Under the pieces are notes generated by a model. The model was not told where the DNA came from. It searched no databases and saw only the letters and a program-made list of their open reading frames with translations. A program made the position numbers and the translations under genes. A stretch of DNA of 64,000 nt, from NCBI GenBank assembly GCA_963082975.1, contig OY720348.1, positions 18,033,146 to 18,097,145 of the forward strand. Direction: 5' to 3'. Every line of letters starts with the position of its first letter. Within the stretch, counting starts at the first letter, position 1. This DNA comes from Labia minor (taxonomy: Eukaryota; Arthropoda; Insecta; Dermaptera; Spongiphoridae). This document shows, in pieces, positions 47,269 to 63,640 of this stretch.

Positions 47269-47871
47269 TTACTATCTTGCCAGTGATAATATTGTGATCA
47301 CGAAAATTTTCGATGTTCAGATTTTGATGTTTTTATACGTTTTGAAGGTCCCTGAGTCATTTTCACTAACAATAAGGTTGAGAAAAATGTCTCTGTGTGT
47401 GTATGAGTATGTAGACAAGATAACACAAAAACGGTTTGAGCTAGAATAATGAAATTTGGTACATGGGCATTATTCAAAATTCGTAGTTTTCTACAACTTT
47501 TGAGAAATTTAGCTCATTCGGAAGAGGACTATTACCTACCCACGTTTTCATGTTTTTTTCCTCTAAACTGACCGTAAAAATAAAGATATATGTTTGATAA
47601 TTTTTCACATGATTAAAAATTGTATAAAACTGCTATATATAGAATTTCAGCTTGATTGAATCGCTGAAAGTACCGGAATTAATTTTTAAACACTGCAAAT
47701 CACGCGCAGGCACGTGACGTGGTGCCATCAACAAAGAACCAAACACGCGGTGGTTTAATAAATATTATTTATTAATTTTTTTTTATAATTAATTAAATTT
47801 ATTTAAATATAATATATGAGTTAATTAATATAATTCAAATTTACAAAAGATAGTCGAGAGGAGACACTTCA
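47269..47871 (+). mobile_element. Family A copy A11
   Basis: Slightly diverged palindrome (ACTATCTTGCCAGTGATAAT) and hairpin end (GAGAGGAGACACTTC), with the full body between. Confidence 0.78.
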
Positions 47872-48118
47872 TATTTTTTGTTTATATATTTATATATATA
47901 TATATATATATTCATATGTTTATTTTATCTGTATTATTGCCTACCTTAAATAAATTAATATTAAATAATAATAATTAATTGAGTATAAATAATTTAAAAA
48001 ACGAAAATCTATTTATCAATATAAATGTTTCAATATTATAATTAGCCATTCCTTGAAGATCCAAAAAATTTATTTTTTTTATGAATTTTTCTATCTAGAA
48101 ATATATATAATCTATCTA

Positions 48119-48579
48119 CGAGGAACATTCAATAAGTAAAGAGACAAATGGCTACAGCTCAAAAACAGTTTATTTGAATCTTACAAAATTCAGATTATTT
48201 TTCAACATAATCACCTCCCCCCTCCAGTTATGGACTTTTCTGTAGCTTCCTAAGCTTCTGCATGATAAGCTTCAAAAATTGAATAGGGAGGTCTTACCTC
48301 ATCCTGCCTACAGTCCCGATCTCGCTCCATTTGATTTTTAACTGTTTGGACCACTCACGTGGAAAAAGATTTCCTAACAATAAGGAAGAAAGCGGTGCAA
48401 AAGTCGCTTCGGGGTAAATCGAAAGAATTCTTTGCCAAGGGAATTAGGAAGGTGCAATAAAATTGAGACAAGTGTAACTGTGGGTGATTATGTTGAAAAG
48501 TAGCCTGAATTTTGTAAGAATCAAATAAACTGTTTTTGAGCTGTAGCCATTTGTCTCTTTACTTATTGAATGACCCTAA
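48119..48579 (+). mobile_element. Mariner deletion derivative with about 100-bp inverted ends
   Basis: TA-flanked (48117-48118, 48580-48581). The left 100 or so bases (CATTCAATAAGTAAAGAGAC, TGGCTACAGCTCAAAAACAG, TTTTCAACATAATCACC) recur inverted at the right. The centre reads LPHPAYSPDLAPFDF then LFGPLTWKK, the third catalytic Asp box and what follows in mariner transposases, with further downstream pieces (KSKEFFAKGI and DKC). Several stops interrupt it. The long inverted ends include former coding or UTR sequence. Confidence 0.82.
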
Positions 48580-48741
48580 TATATATATAATATATATATA
48601 TATATTTATTAAAAAATTTTAAATAAACCACCTTTCCATTCACTAATATAAGTTTTTGGTTAAGTATTATTGGTATGCTAAAAATTATTGGTAGGGATAA
48701 ACAAAACAATTCTGGTCAAATTTAACAAACCAAGGACAATA

Positions 48742-48771
<30 letters not shown>

Positions 48772-48772
<1 letters not shown>

Positions 48773-48902
48773 TTAACAAGACAATATTTACAAGAGTTGT
48801 TCTTCCTCAGCAAGCAATATTATATATATATATATTCAAAATAACTGATTTTTATATTGCTTGCTGAGAAAGAACAACTCTTGTAAATATTGTCTTGTTA
48901 AA
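48772..48902. repeat. Near-perfect inverted repeat: 49-bp arms, 33-base loop
   Basis: Arms 48772-48820 and 48854-48902 are complementary over 49 positions with a single mismatch (C opposite A on plus-strand RNA, but G opposite U if transcribed from the minus strand, so fully paired there). The arms contain AACAAGACAATATTTACAAG and AGCAAGCAATAT; the loop is TA-rich. It could be a fold-back element, a young inverted duplication, or the source of a hairpin RNA. It does not match the other repeats in the window. Confidence 0.75.
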
Positions 48903-49042
48903 GATATTATATGATTTAAGAATTAATTTAATGGCTCCTTCATTTCGCTCTTTAGATATTATTAAGTACCCTTGAAGAAAACAATATTAGTGCTTAAAAA
49001 AATAAATCCTATCAAAGATAATAGGCCATCGAAGAAAAGAAA

Positions 49043-49074
<32 letters not shown>

Positions 49075-49159
49075 AATGATAGGAAAGTATTTTGAAATTT
49101 TGAGAAGAATATATTAAAAAGATGATTAAAAAATTTAATTTAATTGTGATTTTTTCCTG

Positions 49160-49245
49160 TTTTTACTATATCGATGTCGAGATTTTGATGTTTTTATACG
49201 TTTTGAAGGTTCCTGAATCATTTTCACTAAGGTTGAGAACAATGG

Positions 49246-49314
<69 letters not shown>

Positions 49315-49774
49315 CAAGATTACGCAAAAACGGTTTGAGCTATAATAATGAAATTTGGCACACGGGCATTATTCAAAATTCGTATTTTCTATCAACTTTT
49401 GAGAAATGTAAATCATCCGGAAGAGGACTATTACCTACCACGTTTTAATTTTTTTTTTTCCTTTAAACTGACCGAAAAAATAAAGATATATGTTTGATAG
49501 TTTTTCACATGATTAAAAATTGTATAAAACTGCTATATATAGAATTTCAGCTTGATTGAATCGCTGAATGTACCAGAATTAATTTTTTAACACTGCAAAT
49601 CTCACGCGCCAACACGTGATGTGGTGCCATCAACAAAGAGCCAAACATGCGCTGATTTAATAAATATTATTTATTAATTTTAATTTATAATTAATTAAAT
49701 TTAATTTAAATATAATATATGTTAATTAATCCAATTCAAATTTGCGAGATAGTCGAGTGGAGACACTCTCCAGC
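49160..49774 (+). mobile_element. Family A copy A12, with an expanded (TG)32
   Basis: Starts at ATCGATGTCGAGATTTTGAT, having lost the palindrome, and ends GTGGAGACACTCTCCAG, where a two-base insertion disturbs the hairpin. The TG repeat at 49247-49310 is the longest in the window and sits at the position of the family's usual microsatellite. Confidence 0.8.
49247..49310. repeat. (TG)32 microsatellite
   Basis: Uninterrupted TG dinucleotide over 64 bases inside copy A12. It is likely polymorphic. Confidence 0.95.
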
Positions 49775-50535
49775 TTATTCTATAAAAGATCTCCATTTAA
49801 TATATTTGTCTCATTTTTTTTTAATAAAACGAAAAACAACAACAACAAAAAAATGAATAATATTTTATTGATTTTTTTTTATTAAATATTACTATAATTC
49901 AATCATAGTGTGTGTGTGTGTATTTATGTTGATTTGTCAATTATAATTTATTAATTAATATATGAAATATTAACAAATCAACTTCAGAGAGCCCAGTTCA
50001 AGGTAAAAAATGCCCCTTGGGCACCAAATTAAATGGCACCCATAAATAAAAAAAAGAAAAATTGAAAATGATTTAGTCAATATTTATTAAACTCATAATC
50101 GATTTCTTGTAAATCTTTCATATTAATAAATTTTTAAAAAAAATATCAAATAAAAATTTAATTATATATATAATTGATAAATATTGCCAATGTAGTTATT
50201 ATTAATGGAATATCTAATATTTCCTAAGCTAAGGGTGTATAAAATATTAATCTCTATTCTCTCGTTACATTCCACAATATTTGATTAATTATTAATATTT
50301 TTCATTTGATATAAAAAAAATATAATCAAATTCTTTACATTCCTTTTTATAAGATATGTATGTAGAACAAACAAAACAAATAAACAAAATAATCAAAATT
50401 TCCATTCTTCCACAAAACCAAAGTTGTTAGAAAAAGTAAACAATTTAATAAAAAATAATAAACTAAAAAAACAAAAAATATTTTATTGAATAACATTCCT
50501 TTTTTCAAATAATCATAGGAATGTGAATATATCTA
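49775..50535. other. AT-rich spacer
   Basis: A GGCACC-containing patch (50000-50040) may be a decayed hAT end. Otherwise nothing. Confidence 0.4.
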
Positions 50536-50536
50536 T

Positions 50537-50777
50537 TTACCTCTACTGAACTCGAAAGTTCTTGGCCGCAACAACCACATTTCTCCAAATGTCCTTATTC
50601 TAAGCTACACCCATCCAACTGCTACTTTCTCCCATCTCTCTTAAGTCCATTCCTACATTATCTGCCCACCTGGTCCTTGGCCTTCCAACTGGACTTTTCC
50701 CAATCGGTCTCCCCAAAAATAGACTTTTCGCCACTCTTTCGTCACCCATTCTAGCCACGTGCCCTGCCCATCGCAAT
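50537..50777 (-). pseudogene. LINE (non-LTR retrotransposon) C-terminal tail, broken
   Basis: The minus strand encodes RWAGHVARMGDERVAKSLFL, GRPIGKSPVGRPRTRW, DNVGMDLREMGES, a stop, then DIWRNVVVAAKNFRVQ and a terminal stop. The W.GHV.RM.D.R..K.L and GRPR.RW pattern is the hallmark of the region after the reverse transcriptase in many insect LINEs. The 5' bulk of the element is absent, as is usual for truncated copies. It could be the partner that mobilised the SINE, but no shared tail was seen. Confidence 0.75.
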
Positions 50778-51140
50778 TTTCACGATTTTAATACTTTTTA
50801 TCAGGAGATGCATAAAGGTCATGCATATAAATATATAGAATTTTTATTAAGATTATAAAAATTATATATAAAATTACACTTTCTCTCATCTCTCTTAAGT
50901 CCATTCCTACATTATCTGCCCACCTGGTCCTTGGCCTTCCAACTGGACTTTTCACAATCGGTCTCCCCAAAAATAGACTTTTCGCCACTCTTTCGTCTCC
51001 CATTCTAGCCACGTGCCCTTCCCATCACAATCTTCTCGACTTTAATACTTAATGTTTGGAGATGCATAAAGGTCATGCATATATATATAAATATATATAT
51101 ATATATAGTATTTTTATTAAGATTATAAAAATTATATATA
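50633..51140. repeat. Tandem duplication, period about 254 bp, of the LINE tail and its flank
   Basis: CATCTCTCTTAAGTCCATTCC through GGTCATGCATATAAATA and the following TTTTTATTAAGATTATAAA.. unit occurs twice, starting at 50633 and 50887. The second unit differs at only a few positions. It again carries the frame for GDERVAKSLFLGRPI and GRPRTRW on the minus strand (50788-51012). The duplication includes non-LINE flanking sequence, so it arose after insertion. Confidence 0.8.
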
Positions 51141-51960
51141 AAATTACACATAAACTAAGTAAATTTAATTTATATATAAAAAAAATAAAATAAAATACAA
51201 ATCAATATTTTCTTTATATTAAAATCTTCAATCATATAAATATAAATATATTAATATACATATATTTATATACATATATTTATATAATTATATTAAATGA
51301 ACGAGAATGGAACAAGGACAAGAGACAATGGGAATTATATTACGTATTTATCCAGGTATATAGATGTTTATATATCCATGGAGATGTAGAATTGTTATGA
51401 TATTATTATATGATTATTTAGACATTTTTTTTTTCGGCTTAAGCCATGCAGAAACAGAATGGAACTTAAAAACGACGCTCACGATGTTTCGGCAATTATT
51501 CAGCCGTAATCGGACTCAAAAAGTTCCATTCAAGATTCTGATATTTAATATATTAATATTATATTTTTACTCATATAATATAAGGATTGTGATTTATATT
51601 AAAAAAAAAAAAAAAAAAAATTATGAATATAATTTGTTGTGTAGATATTATATTAATATGTATATAATAAAGAATTTATTTATTTTAATATGGATTGTTA
51701 AAATATAAATGTATAAACGAATAAGGAGAGAATTGAAATTGGATGGAGGTGGTTTAGGCTAAAAATTTTCGAATTATAAGTAGTTAATGTACTTATAGAG
51801 ATAGATTAAAATAAATTTAAAAAAATTTGTTTAAATTTACTTTTAATAATAGTTTTGTTTATTTAAAAAAAAAATGGGAAAATTTGGTAAAAAAAAAAAA
51901 AAAAAAAATATTATGATTGATAATATATCTATAATATTTATATATGTATATAATTATTTA
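51141..51960. other. AT-rich spacer with a small inverted repeat
   Basis: At 51436-51542 an imperfect inverted pair (AGAATGGAACTTAAAA and AAAAAGTTCCATTCAAG) encloses CGACGCTCACGATGTTTCGG and CAGCCGTAATCGGAC. On the minus strand the GCCGAAACATCGTGA phrase is of a kind seen in many animal retroelement tails. Too short to classify. Confidence 0.3.
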
Positions 51961-51989
51961 ATTCAATGTATTTTTTTATGCTGAATTTT

Positions 51990-52200
51990 GGACTGGGTAG
52001 TTGGTTGGTGGATACTTACAGGTGTCGTGGCGTGTGTCCCCCGGTGGCCGGCCGCATCGTGACTGAACCGTCGCCGATCAACGCTGACGGAAGTCCCGTC
52101 TCTGCGCACTCCCCACTTACCAAAAACGTTTCCAGCTCCATTAGCATCTTCTTCATCATCCCCTCCACCATCCACCCACATACACATCCATTCATCCACT
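51990..52200 (-). other. CpG-rich, exon-like island with a strong minus-strand splice donor
   Basis: This is the most GC- and CpG-rich block of the window (for example CCGGTGGCCGGCCGCATCG). On the minus strand it ends in GACACCT|GTAAGTAT (junction 52020/52019), and a second donor-like GGTAAGTGG lies at 52121-52114. A minus-strand frame is open across it (GDDEEDANGAGNVF and so on), but its sequence does not look like a known protein, so an untranslated first exon is more likely than a coding one. The plus strand could instead use an acceptor at TACTTACAG. No other gene part is recognisable next to it. Confidence 0.35.
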
Positions 52201-52329
52201 AAATGTAACACCCATTTCTTTCTTTTACTATATACTCATCCATCCATAAGCCATTTTTATTTTTTTCACTTCGAGGCATTCAATTTTCTCATCTTATCTT
52301 CTTCTGTCATAATCAATAAGAAAAATCAA

Positions 52330-53078
52330 ACATTCAATCTCCCTGATTAATAGCTTAAGTGAGTAGAAATTCTACTAGAACACCAAAATAAATAAATAAA
52401 TTAACACTTATTATCTACTAGTACTCCCCACTTTTATTTACAAAATACAAAAATAATGATAAGAAGAAAGTATCATACTCATGATACTTTCATTTAAAAT
52501 AACGGATAATAATACATACAATTAAATGTTTATTTATAATTGATTTTAATATCAAAATATTATATTTTTAATTTTATTATGAGAAGTTAATAAAAATAAA
52601 AGATACAATATTATATATATTCGTTTTTTTTTTTTATTTTATTTGAAAAAATTAATAAATTATTATTATTATTATTATTATTAATGATTATTTTTTTTTT
52701 AAATAAAAAAAATGTCAAAAAAAAATTATAATTCGAAGGTTTAAGAAAGTGATTGAACTTGAATTGTAAATTAGTTTAATTGAATTAAAATGCGTATATA
52801 TAAATAAAAATGAAAAGTTTATAGACATAGATTGGTGAAATATTTGTATTTTATTTTATAAGCAAATGTACAATGATTTAATCTATATACGAACATACAA
52901 AATATTTTGTTCTATACTTTCATTGACTATGTCTACTCCTATCATTTTTTTTCATAAAAAATCAAGGATATTATAAAAAAAAACTAGATATTTTTTTTTT
53001 AAATCTTAAATAAGAATCTGAAACCCAGAAGCGCATAATCCATCGGTCTATACAGAAAATAATAAAATACTTTAAAAA
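52330..53078. other. AT-rich spacer
   Basis: TTA triplet repeat at 52660-52682. Nothing else. Confidence 0.45.
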
Positions 53079-53079
53079 A

Positions 53080-53690
53080 TCTGGAGTGTCTCCACTCGAC
53101 TATCTCGCAATTAGAATTGGATTAAATAACATGTATTATATTTAAATTAAATTTAATTAATTATAAATTATTAATTAAATAAATAATATTTATTAAACCA
53201 GCGCGTGTTTGAGTCTTTGTTGATAGCACCACGTCACGTCCTGGCGCGTGATTTGCAGTATTAAAAAATTAATTCCGGTACTTTCAGAGAATCAATCAAG
53301 CTGAAATTTTACATATAGCAGTTTTATACAATCTTTAATCATATGAAAAATTATCAAACATATATCTTTATTTTTACGGTCAGTTTAGAGGAAAAAAAAT
53401 TCAAACGTAGTAGGTAATGGTCCTCTCCCAGATGAGCTACATTTCTCAAAAGTTAATAGAAAACTACGAATTTTGAATAATGCCCATGTACCAAATTTCA
53501 TTATTCTAGCTCAAACCGTTTTTACGTGATCTTGTCTACATACATACATACACACACATACATTTTTTTCAACCTCACAATTAGTGAAAATGTCTCAGGG
53601 ACCTTCAAAACGTATAAAAACATCAAAATCTCGACATCAAAAATCTTCGTGATGGCAATACTATCTCGGGCAAAATAGTAATAATAGTTT
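53080..53690 (-). mobile_element. Family A copy A13 (near full length)
   Basis: CTGGAGTGTCTCCACTCGAC at the left, full body, and a diverged palindrome (ACTATCTCGGGCAAAATAGT) at the right. Confidence 0.8.
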
Positions 53691-54656
53691 TTGAATTAAT
53701 TATATGGTTTAAAAAATATTTTTAAAATTTTAAATATTAAAAGTAATTATTTTAATTCACTTTTAAATAAAAAAAAAGAATATTGTCTCCATAATAAATA
53801 ATCATTAATTATTATGTAATTAGAAGATTTTTTAACTTATCATGAAAATATTTTGAAATTATTAACATTTGTAAAAAAAAAGTAAATTAATTCTTAAAAT
53901 ATTTAATTTATGATCCAGTCAGGCTATCTTTTTATTCTTTACTAAATTCTTTAATGTTTTGATGTTTATAAACATTCATCAATATATATCTACATATATC
54001 CTATTTATATATTTATGATCTTCGGGTAATTCAAAGTTTATATATCTGTTCATCAAAAAAATGGATAAATATATAAATTAACGTCTAATCTTTTGACAAA
54101 GATGAGAATGTGATTAAACTGTGAGATTGTACGTTGTTGCTGAATTTAAGCGTTATAATTAATTAATTACTAATTAAAAACTTGTAAAGTTAATGCGCCA
54201 TCTATCATTTGAAAAGTTAACTGTCAAGTTTTTAAAGAGAGTAATTAAACAAAACTGCTACAATTTAAAAAAGTATAATAATATTTATTATTTAGATAAT
54301 AAAATTTTCAACATTTAATTATATAATAATAATATAAATAATCAATTTTCAAATAAATATAAATTTTGAAAATAACAATTTAATAAATAAAAAAAAAAAT
54401 AATATTTATTACAATATAACACATATTTCAAAAAAATTATCAATTTTATTTACATAATCAGTTTCATTTCTCGCTCTAAAGAAATTACTGCAAAATTTAA
54501 TTTTTCTACTTAATCAATTAACTTAGTCTAAATTTTATATTTATAATATATTCAATATTTTAAAAATAATTTGTGATACATCAAAATGATTAAGTCGTAA
54601 TTAAATCTCATTTATTATTTTTTTCTTTAAAGAAAACGCCATATATTTTATAGATT

Positions 54657-54690
<34 letters not shown>

Positions 54691-54920
54691 GCGCCTTGTA
54701 TGAGTTTTAAAACTTAATCGAACTAAACCGAGAGGCTTATTAAATGCTTTCACGTCTAATTTAGATACCTATTAAAAGCAAGCGTTTAAGATTTACACTT
54801 CGGCTGAATTCGTAATTACTCGACAACTCTCGCACTTGATTCATTTGAGAATATAGAATGTGAGATAGAAATTGTTAAATGAAATACAATATTTACGAAT
54901 CAATTACAAAACAAATATAA
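53691..54920. other. AT-rich spacer
   Basis: TA tract at about 54659-54688. The 54690-54860 part is less AT-rich, but no gene was recognised. Confidence 0.4.
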
Positions 54921-54922
54921 TA

Positions 54923-55704
54923 CACCTGTCCCTCGTTTTACACGGTACTTTTTTTACACGATTTCGATTTTATACGGTTTATAAATTAACGGATTTCAAA
55001 TAAGTTGGAGAGTCTCCACTCGACTATCTCGCAATTTGAATTGGATTAAATAACATATATTATATTTAAATTAAATTTAATAAATTATAAATTTTAAATT
55101 AAATTTAATAAATTATAAATTTTAAATTAAAATTAATAAATAATATTTATAATATTTACCTCTTTGTTGATGGCCCCATGTCACGCTGGCGCGTGATCTG
55201 CAGTGTTAAAAGATTAATTTCGGTACTTTCAGCGAATCTGAATTTGGAATAATGCCCGTATACCAAATTTCATGATTTTAACTCAAACCGTTTTTGCATA
55301 ATCTTGTGTACATTCACATACACACACACACACAGACATTTTTCTCAACCTTAGTGAAAATGATTCAGGAACCTTCAAAACGTATAAAAACATCAAAATC
55401 TCGACATCTAAAATTTTCGTGATCGTAATACTATCTCTGGCAAGATATTAAAAACTGATTAAAATGTATATTCGGCTGCATACACGCATTTATATTCTTA
55501 TATTTTTTATTCCTAATATAGAATGAATTAAATTCTGAATTATGTGTACTTGCATATACTACCTAATAAGATAATAAAAGAATTAAAATATGATTGAATT
55601 ATCCACATTTTTCGTTTTACATGGATTTAACATAGAAAATTTAAGATTTCGATTTACACGGTTTTGTTCGGAACCAATCTTCCGTGTAAAACTGGGGAGA
55701 GGTG
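54923..55704. mobile_element. pogo/Tigger-like MITE, split by family A copy A14
   Basis: TA-flanked ends CACCTGTCCCTCGTTTTACA and, inverted, CACCTCTCCCCAGTTTTACA. Both are followed by CACGG and a TACACGGTTT-like subterminal word. The CTCGTTTTACACGG motif is the familiar pogo/Tigger type. The element consists of two non-coding pieces (54923-55003 and about 55454-55704) on either side of A14. Confidence 0.72.
55004..55453 (-). mobile_element. Family A copy A14, nested and internally deleted
   Basis: Hairpin end TTGGAGAGTCTCCACTCG and palindrome end CTATCTCTGGCAAGATATT are both present. About 150 bases are missing from the middle, between TTTCAGCGAATC and TTTGGAATAATGCCCG. Insertion in the pogo-like MITE makes it younger than that element. 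Confidence 0.8.
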
Positions 55705-55706
55705 TA

Positions 55707-56313
55707 TAACTATTTAATACTATTGTTTTTTAATATAATTAACTAAAATTTTAATATATGCAGATAATAGATTAAAATTGATTGGTAGAAAGTAATTTTT
55801 ATTGTTTATATAGGTAAATTAGAGATAAAGTAAAAAATATATATAAATATGTATTATTATATTGAAATAGAAGTTTTCTAGATTTGACTAATAACTAGAC
55901 TTATTATTAACTAAATTAATAAAAATGTTTGGATAACTTTAATTATCCCTTTCAATTGGTATTATAAGATAAACAATTATTTTCTCAAACAGTAAATGAT
56001 TATAAATAACATCTGATCATTATAAAATGAACATTAAATTTTATAAACAACCGTTGGTTATATCATATATATATATATATATATATATATAATCAAGTAT
56101 AAAAGTATTTTATTTAAATCGAATTTTTTATTTCATTTAAACAATTAATCATGAAATTATATTTTGAAAAGTTATTAGTATATCTTAAAAAATATAGAAA
56201 ATTATATTATTAATAATTATTTGAACTCATAATTTATTCTTGAATGACATTATGTTTCTCAATTACAAGTGAACTATTTGTCAATCAATCTAATTGATAA
56301 TCTTAGGCTTTGG
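55707..56313. other. AT-rich spacer
   Basis: TA tract at about 56064-56091. No gene. Confidence 0.45.
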
Positions 56314-56321
56314 ATGTATAC

Positions 56322-56609
56322 CAGTGATTCTCAAAGTGGGCGCTGGAGCGATCCAGGAGGGCGGTGGTGGCCACAGGTGCATTTAGGGAAAATTACTTGT
56401 ATATTACTTTTCTATTCTAAGATCAATCAATAGATACATAAATTCAATGTTTCTAATTTACACCTTTATTTATAATATTTTGCAAATAGGTATATTTATC
56501 TTTCTGATTAATTGTTAATAAAATTAAAATAAGTTAATTCCCAAGGGGGTGCTGAGTAAATTTTTTTCTGGAAAGGGGGCGCTTGGCCAAATAAGTTTGG
56601 GAACCACTG
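56322..56609. mobile_element. hAT-type MITE with perfect 8-bp target duplication
   Basis: Ends CAGTGATTCTCAAAGTGGGC and, inverted, CAGTGGTTCCCAAACTTATT. ATGTATAC flanks it exactly (56314-56321 and 56610-56617). 288 bp, non-coding, with GGGGGTGCTGAG / GGGGGCGCTTGG near the right end. Confidence 0.88.
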
Positions 56610-56981
56610 ATGTATACCCTTAAGAACTTATTAAATTATTATACTCACTGATTATTAATAAAAGACAACAAATACAATTATCAATTTTATTGAAATTCTT
56701 AATAGTTTATTAAAATATTAAGAAAACGATTGATTTTATTTTCATCTGTTTTTAAAAATCATTTATGATATATGATTATATTATTTTCTCTTGTTAATTG
56801 AAAAATTATTATAATTTGTTCTTTTTTCTTAAATAATTGAATTTATATACATATAAATATTAATTAAAAAAATGAAAGAAAAAAAAAGGTTCAAAGAAAG
56901 ATAGAGTTTTGTTTAAAAGGTGACAAAATATAGAAATAACTTAGATAAAAAATATATTGATTAAAAATTAGAAAATAGTTT

Positions 56982-57051
56982 TATTGGTAATAAATTATGT
57001 AAAATATTATAAATTGTATATTATTAAATATATTTCTTGACTAAAAATAAA
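56982..57051 (-). promoter_or_regulatory. Probable 3' UTR and poly(A) signal of TRMU
   Basis: AATAAA on the minus strand (plus TTTATT at 56980-56985) lies about 67 bases beyond the TRMU stop codon. It is the only well-placed signal seen, but A/T-rich sequence makes chance matches easy. Confidence 0.4.
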
Positions 57052-61067
<4,016 letters not shown>

Positions 61068-62047
61068 TTATAAATTTAACAACTTCTTGAATTTTTCTGT
61101 TTTTATATTTATTAAATTTTTTTGGTGGACTTTATATTTTATTCAATGTTTAAAAAAAATAGTTCTATTTTATTTTCAAATATTATATAACTTTTAAAAT
61201 AATTTAATAACTAAATAAAGTGTTTTTCAATCCTTAAATTGAAAAAATAGCAAAGATTATTTTTATATATACATATTTAAAGTAAACATTTTCTCTTTTT
61301 TAACGTCTGTCATATAATTTTATAACCCAAAAATATTTTAAAACATGCGCTTTTAGATTATCTAAATTGAATCAATTTCAAAATTTATATCAAATTATAA
61401 ATAAAATATTAATTTAAAACTGTTTTATTTTAAATAATCATATTTTAATCAAAAAAATAATTATATTAATTTAATTCAAATTTAAATAAATTTACTGTAA
61501 AAATTAAATATACAAGTATATTAAATATATATATTATTATTATAATTTTATCTAGAATTATTTGTTAAAATATAGTGAATAGGTTTACATAATTTATAGT
61601 ATATAGTTTATTTATATATATGGATGAAATATTCATTATAGATAAAAAGTTTAAAATAAGAATATGTTGATTTATATAGGCGCTTTATTTAAAAGCCCAT
61701 TTTCTATTTACTTTTTTATAAGTTTATTTTATTTTATTTGTAATTATCCATTACGTTTTCACCTTCAAAAAAACTTAAAAATATTAAATTTAACGAAAGC
61801 ATAATAAATCTAAATCTAAAGAGAATGTACTAAGTACATTTTCAAAACTTCTATATCGATTAAATGTTCAATTATCATTTAATCATAATTAAATAATTTT
61901 GTATAATCTAATGAAAGATTATGTGAAAGATTTGGGTAATGCGTTTAGAGAAGAGGTATCACCTCAAAGAGTTAAAAATAACGCTGATTTTAAATGAGTT
62001 TATGTCTCCTCCTACACATTTAAAAGTTTATCAAAAACATTTTACAA

Positions 62048-62082
<35 letters not shown>

Positions 62083-62736
62083 AATTTATTAAATATCGAG
62101 TTAGACAAAAGGCTTTTAAGTAGTTGTAATGTACATATGATATAAATACTTGTTTCAAAAATATTCCAATTAAAAATTTATAATAATTGCTGAAAAATTA
62201 ATAAAAATAAGTAAAGAATAAATAGTTATGTGATAATATCTTATAAAAATAAATTAATAATATCAAATATTATTTTAAATCAGGTAAAATTAAAGAAAAA
62301 GTTAACAAATATAATGTGGCAATAAATTAAAAATGTAGTTTATTGAAATTTAATATTTTATAGTTGTAGTCTAACAATTATCTGTATTCACAAAAAAATT
62401 CAATATTTATATATATAATATATACACATTCTATTCAATTTATTTATAGCCTAAATACTTTACATAAAAAAATATACCAGTATGTAATTTAATAGTATAC
62501 AATAATTAAAAAAAAATTACTTGAATTTTAAATTATTAATATCATATTAATAATAATTAATATTTAAACATTTAATAGTAACTTTATTTCACAAATTTTA
62601 TTTAATAAAATTTTTTTAATTAATTACATTTTTTCATAAAATGTTAAAAACAAATCAAATAGTAAAATTGAAGAAAAAATTTGGAACTATATTTATTTTA
62701 TATAAATTAATAGAAATATATATAAAATTTTTAACT
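61068..62736. other. Intergenic region between NKAP and TRMU
   Basis: Very A/T-rich, about 1.7 kb, with TA tracts (62049-62079). It should contain the TRMU promoter and the NKAP 3' end; a minus-strand AATAAA (plus TTTATT at 62692-62697) lies about 40 bases beyond the NKAP stop codon. No coding frame is credible here. Confidence 0.5.

Positions 62737-63640
<904 letters not shown>

Noticed and set aside
49135-49317. Poly-Thr/His and poly-Cys/Val frames
   Set aside because: Products of the (TG)32 microsatellite.
51963-52211. Long frames on both strands of the CpG-rich island as protein genes
   Set aside because: Neither translation looks like a known protein. Listed as a possible untranslated exon instead.
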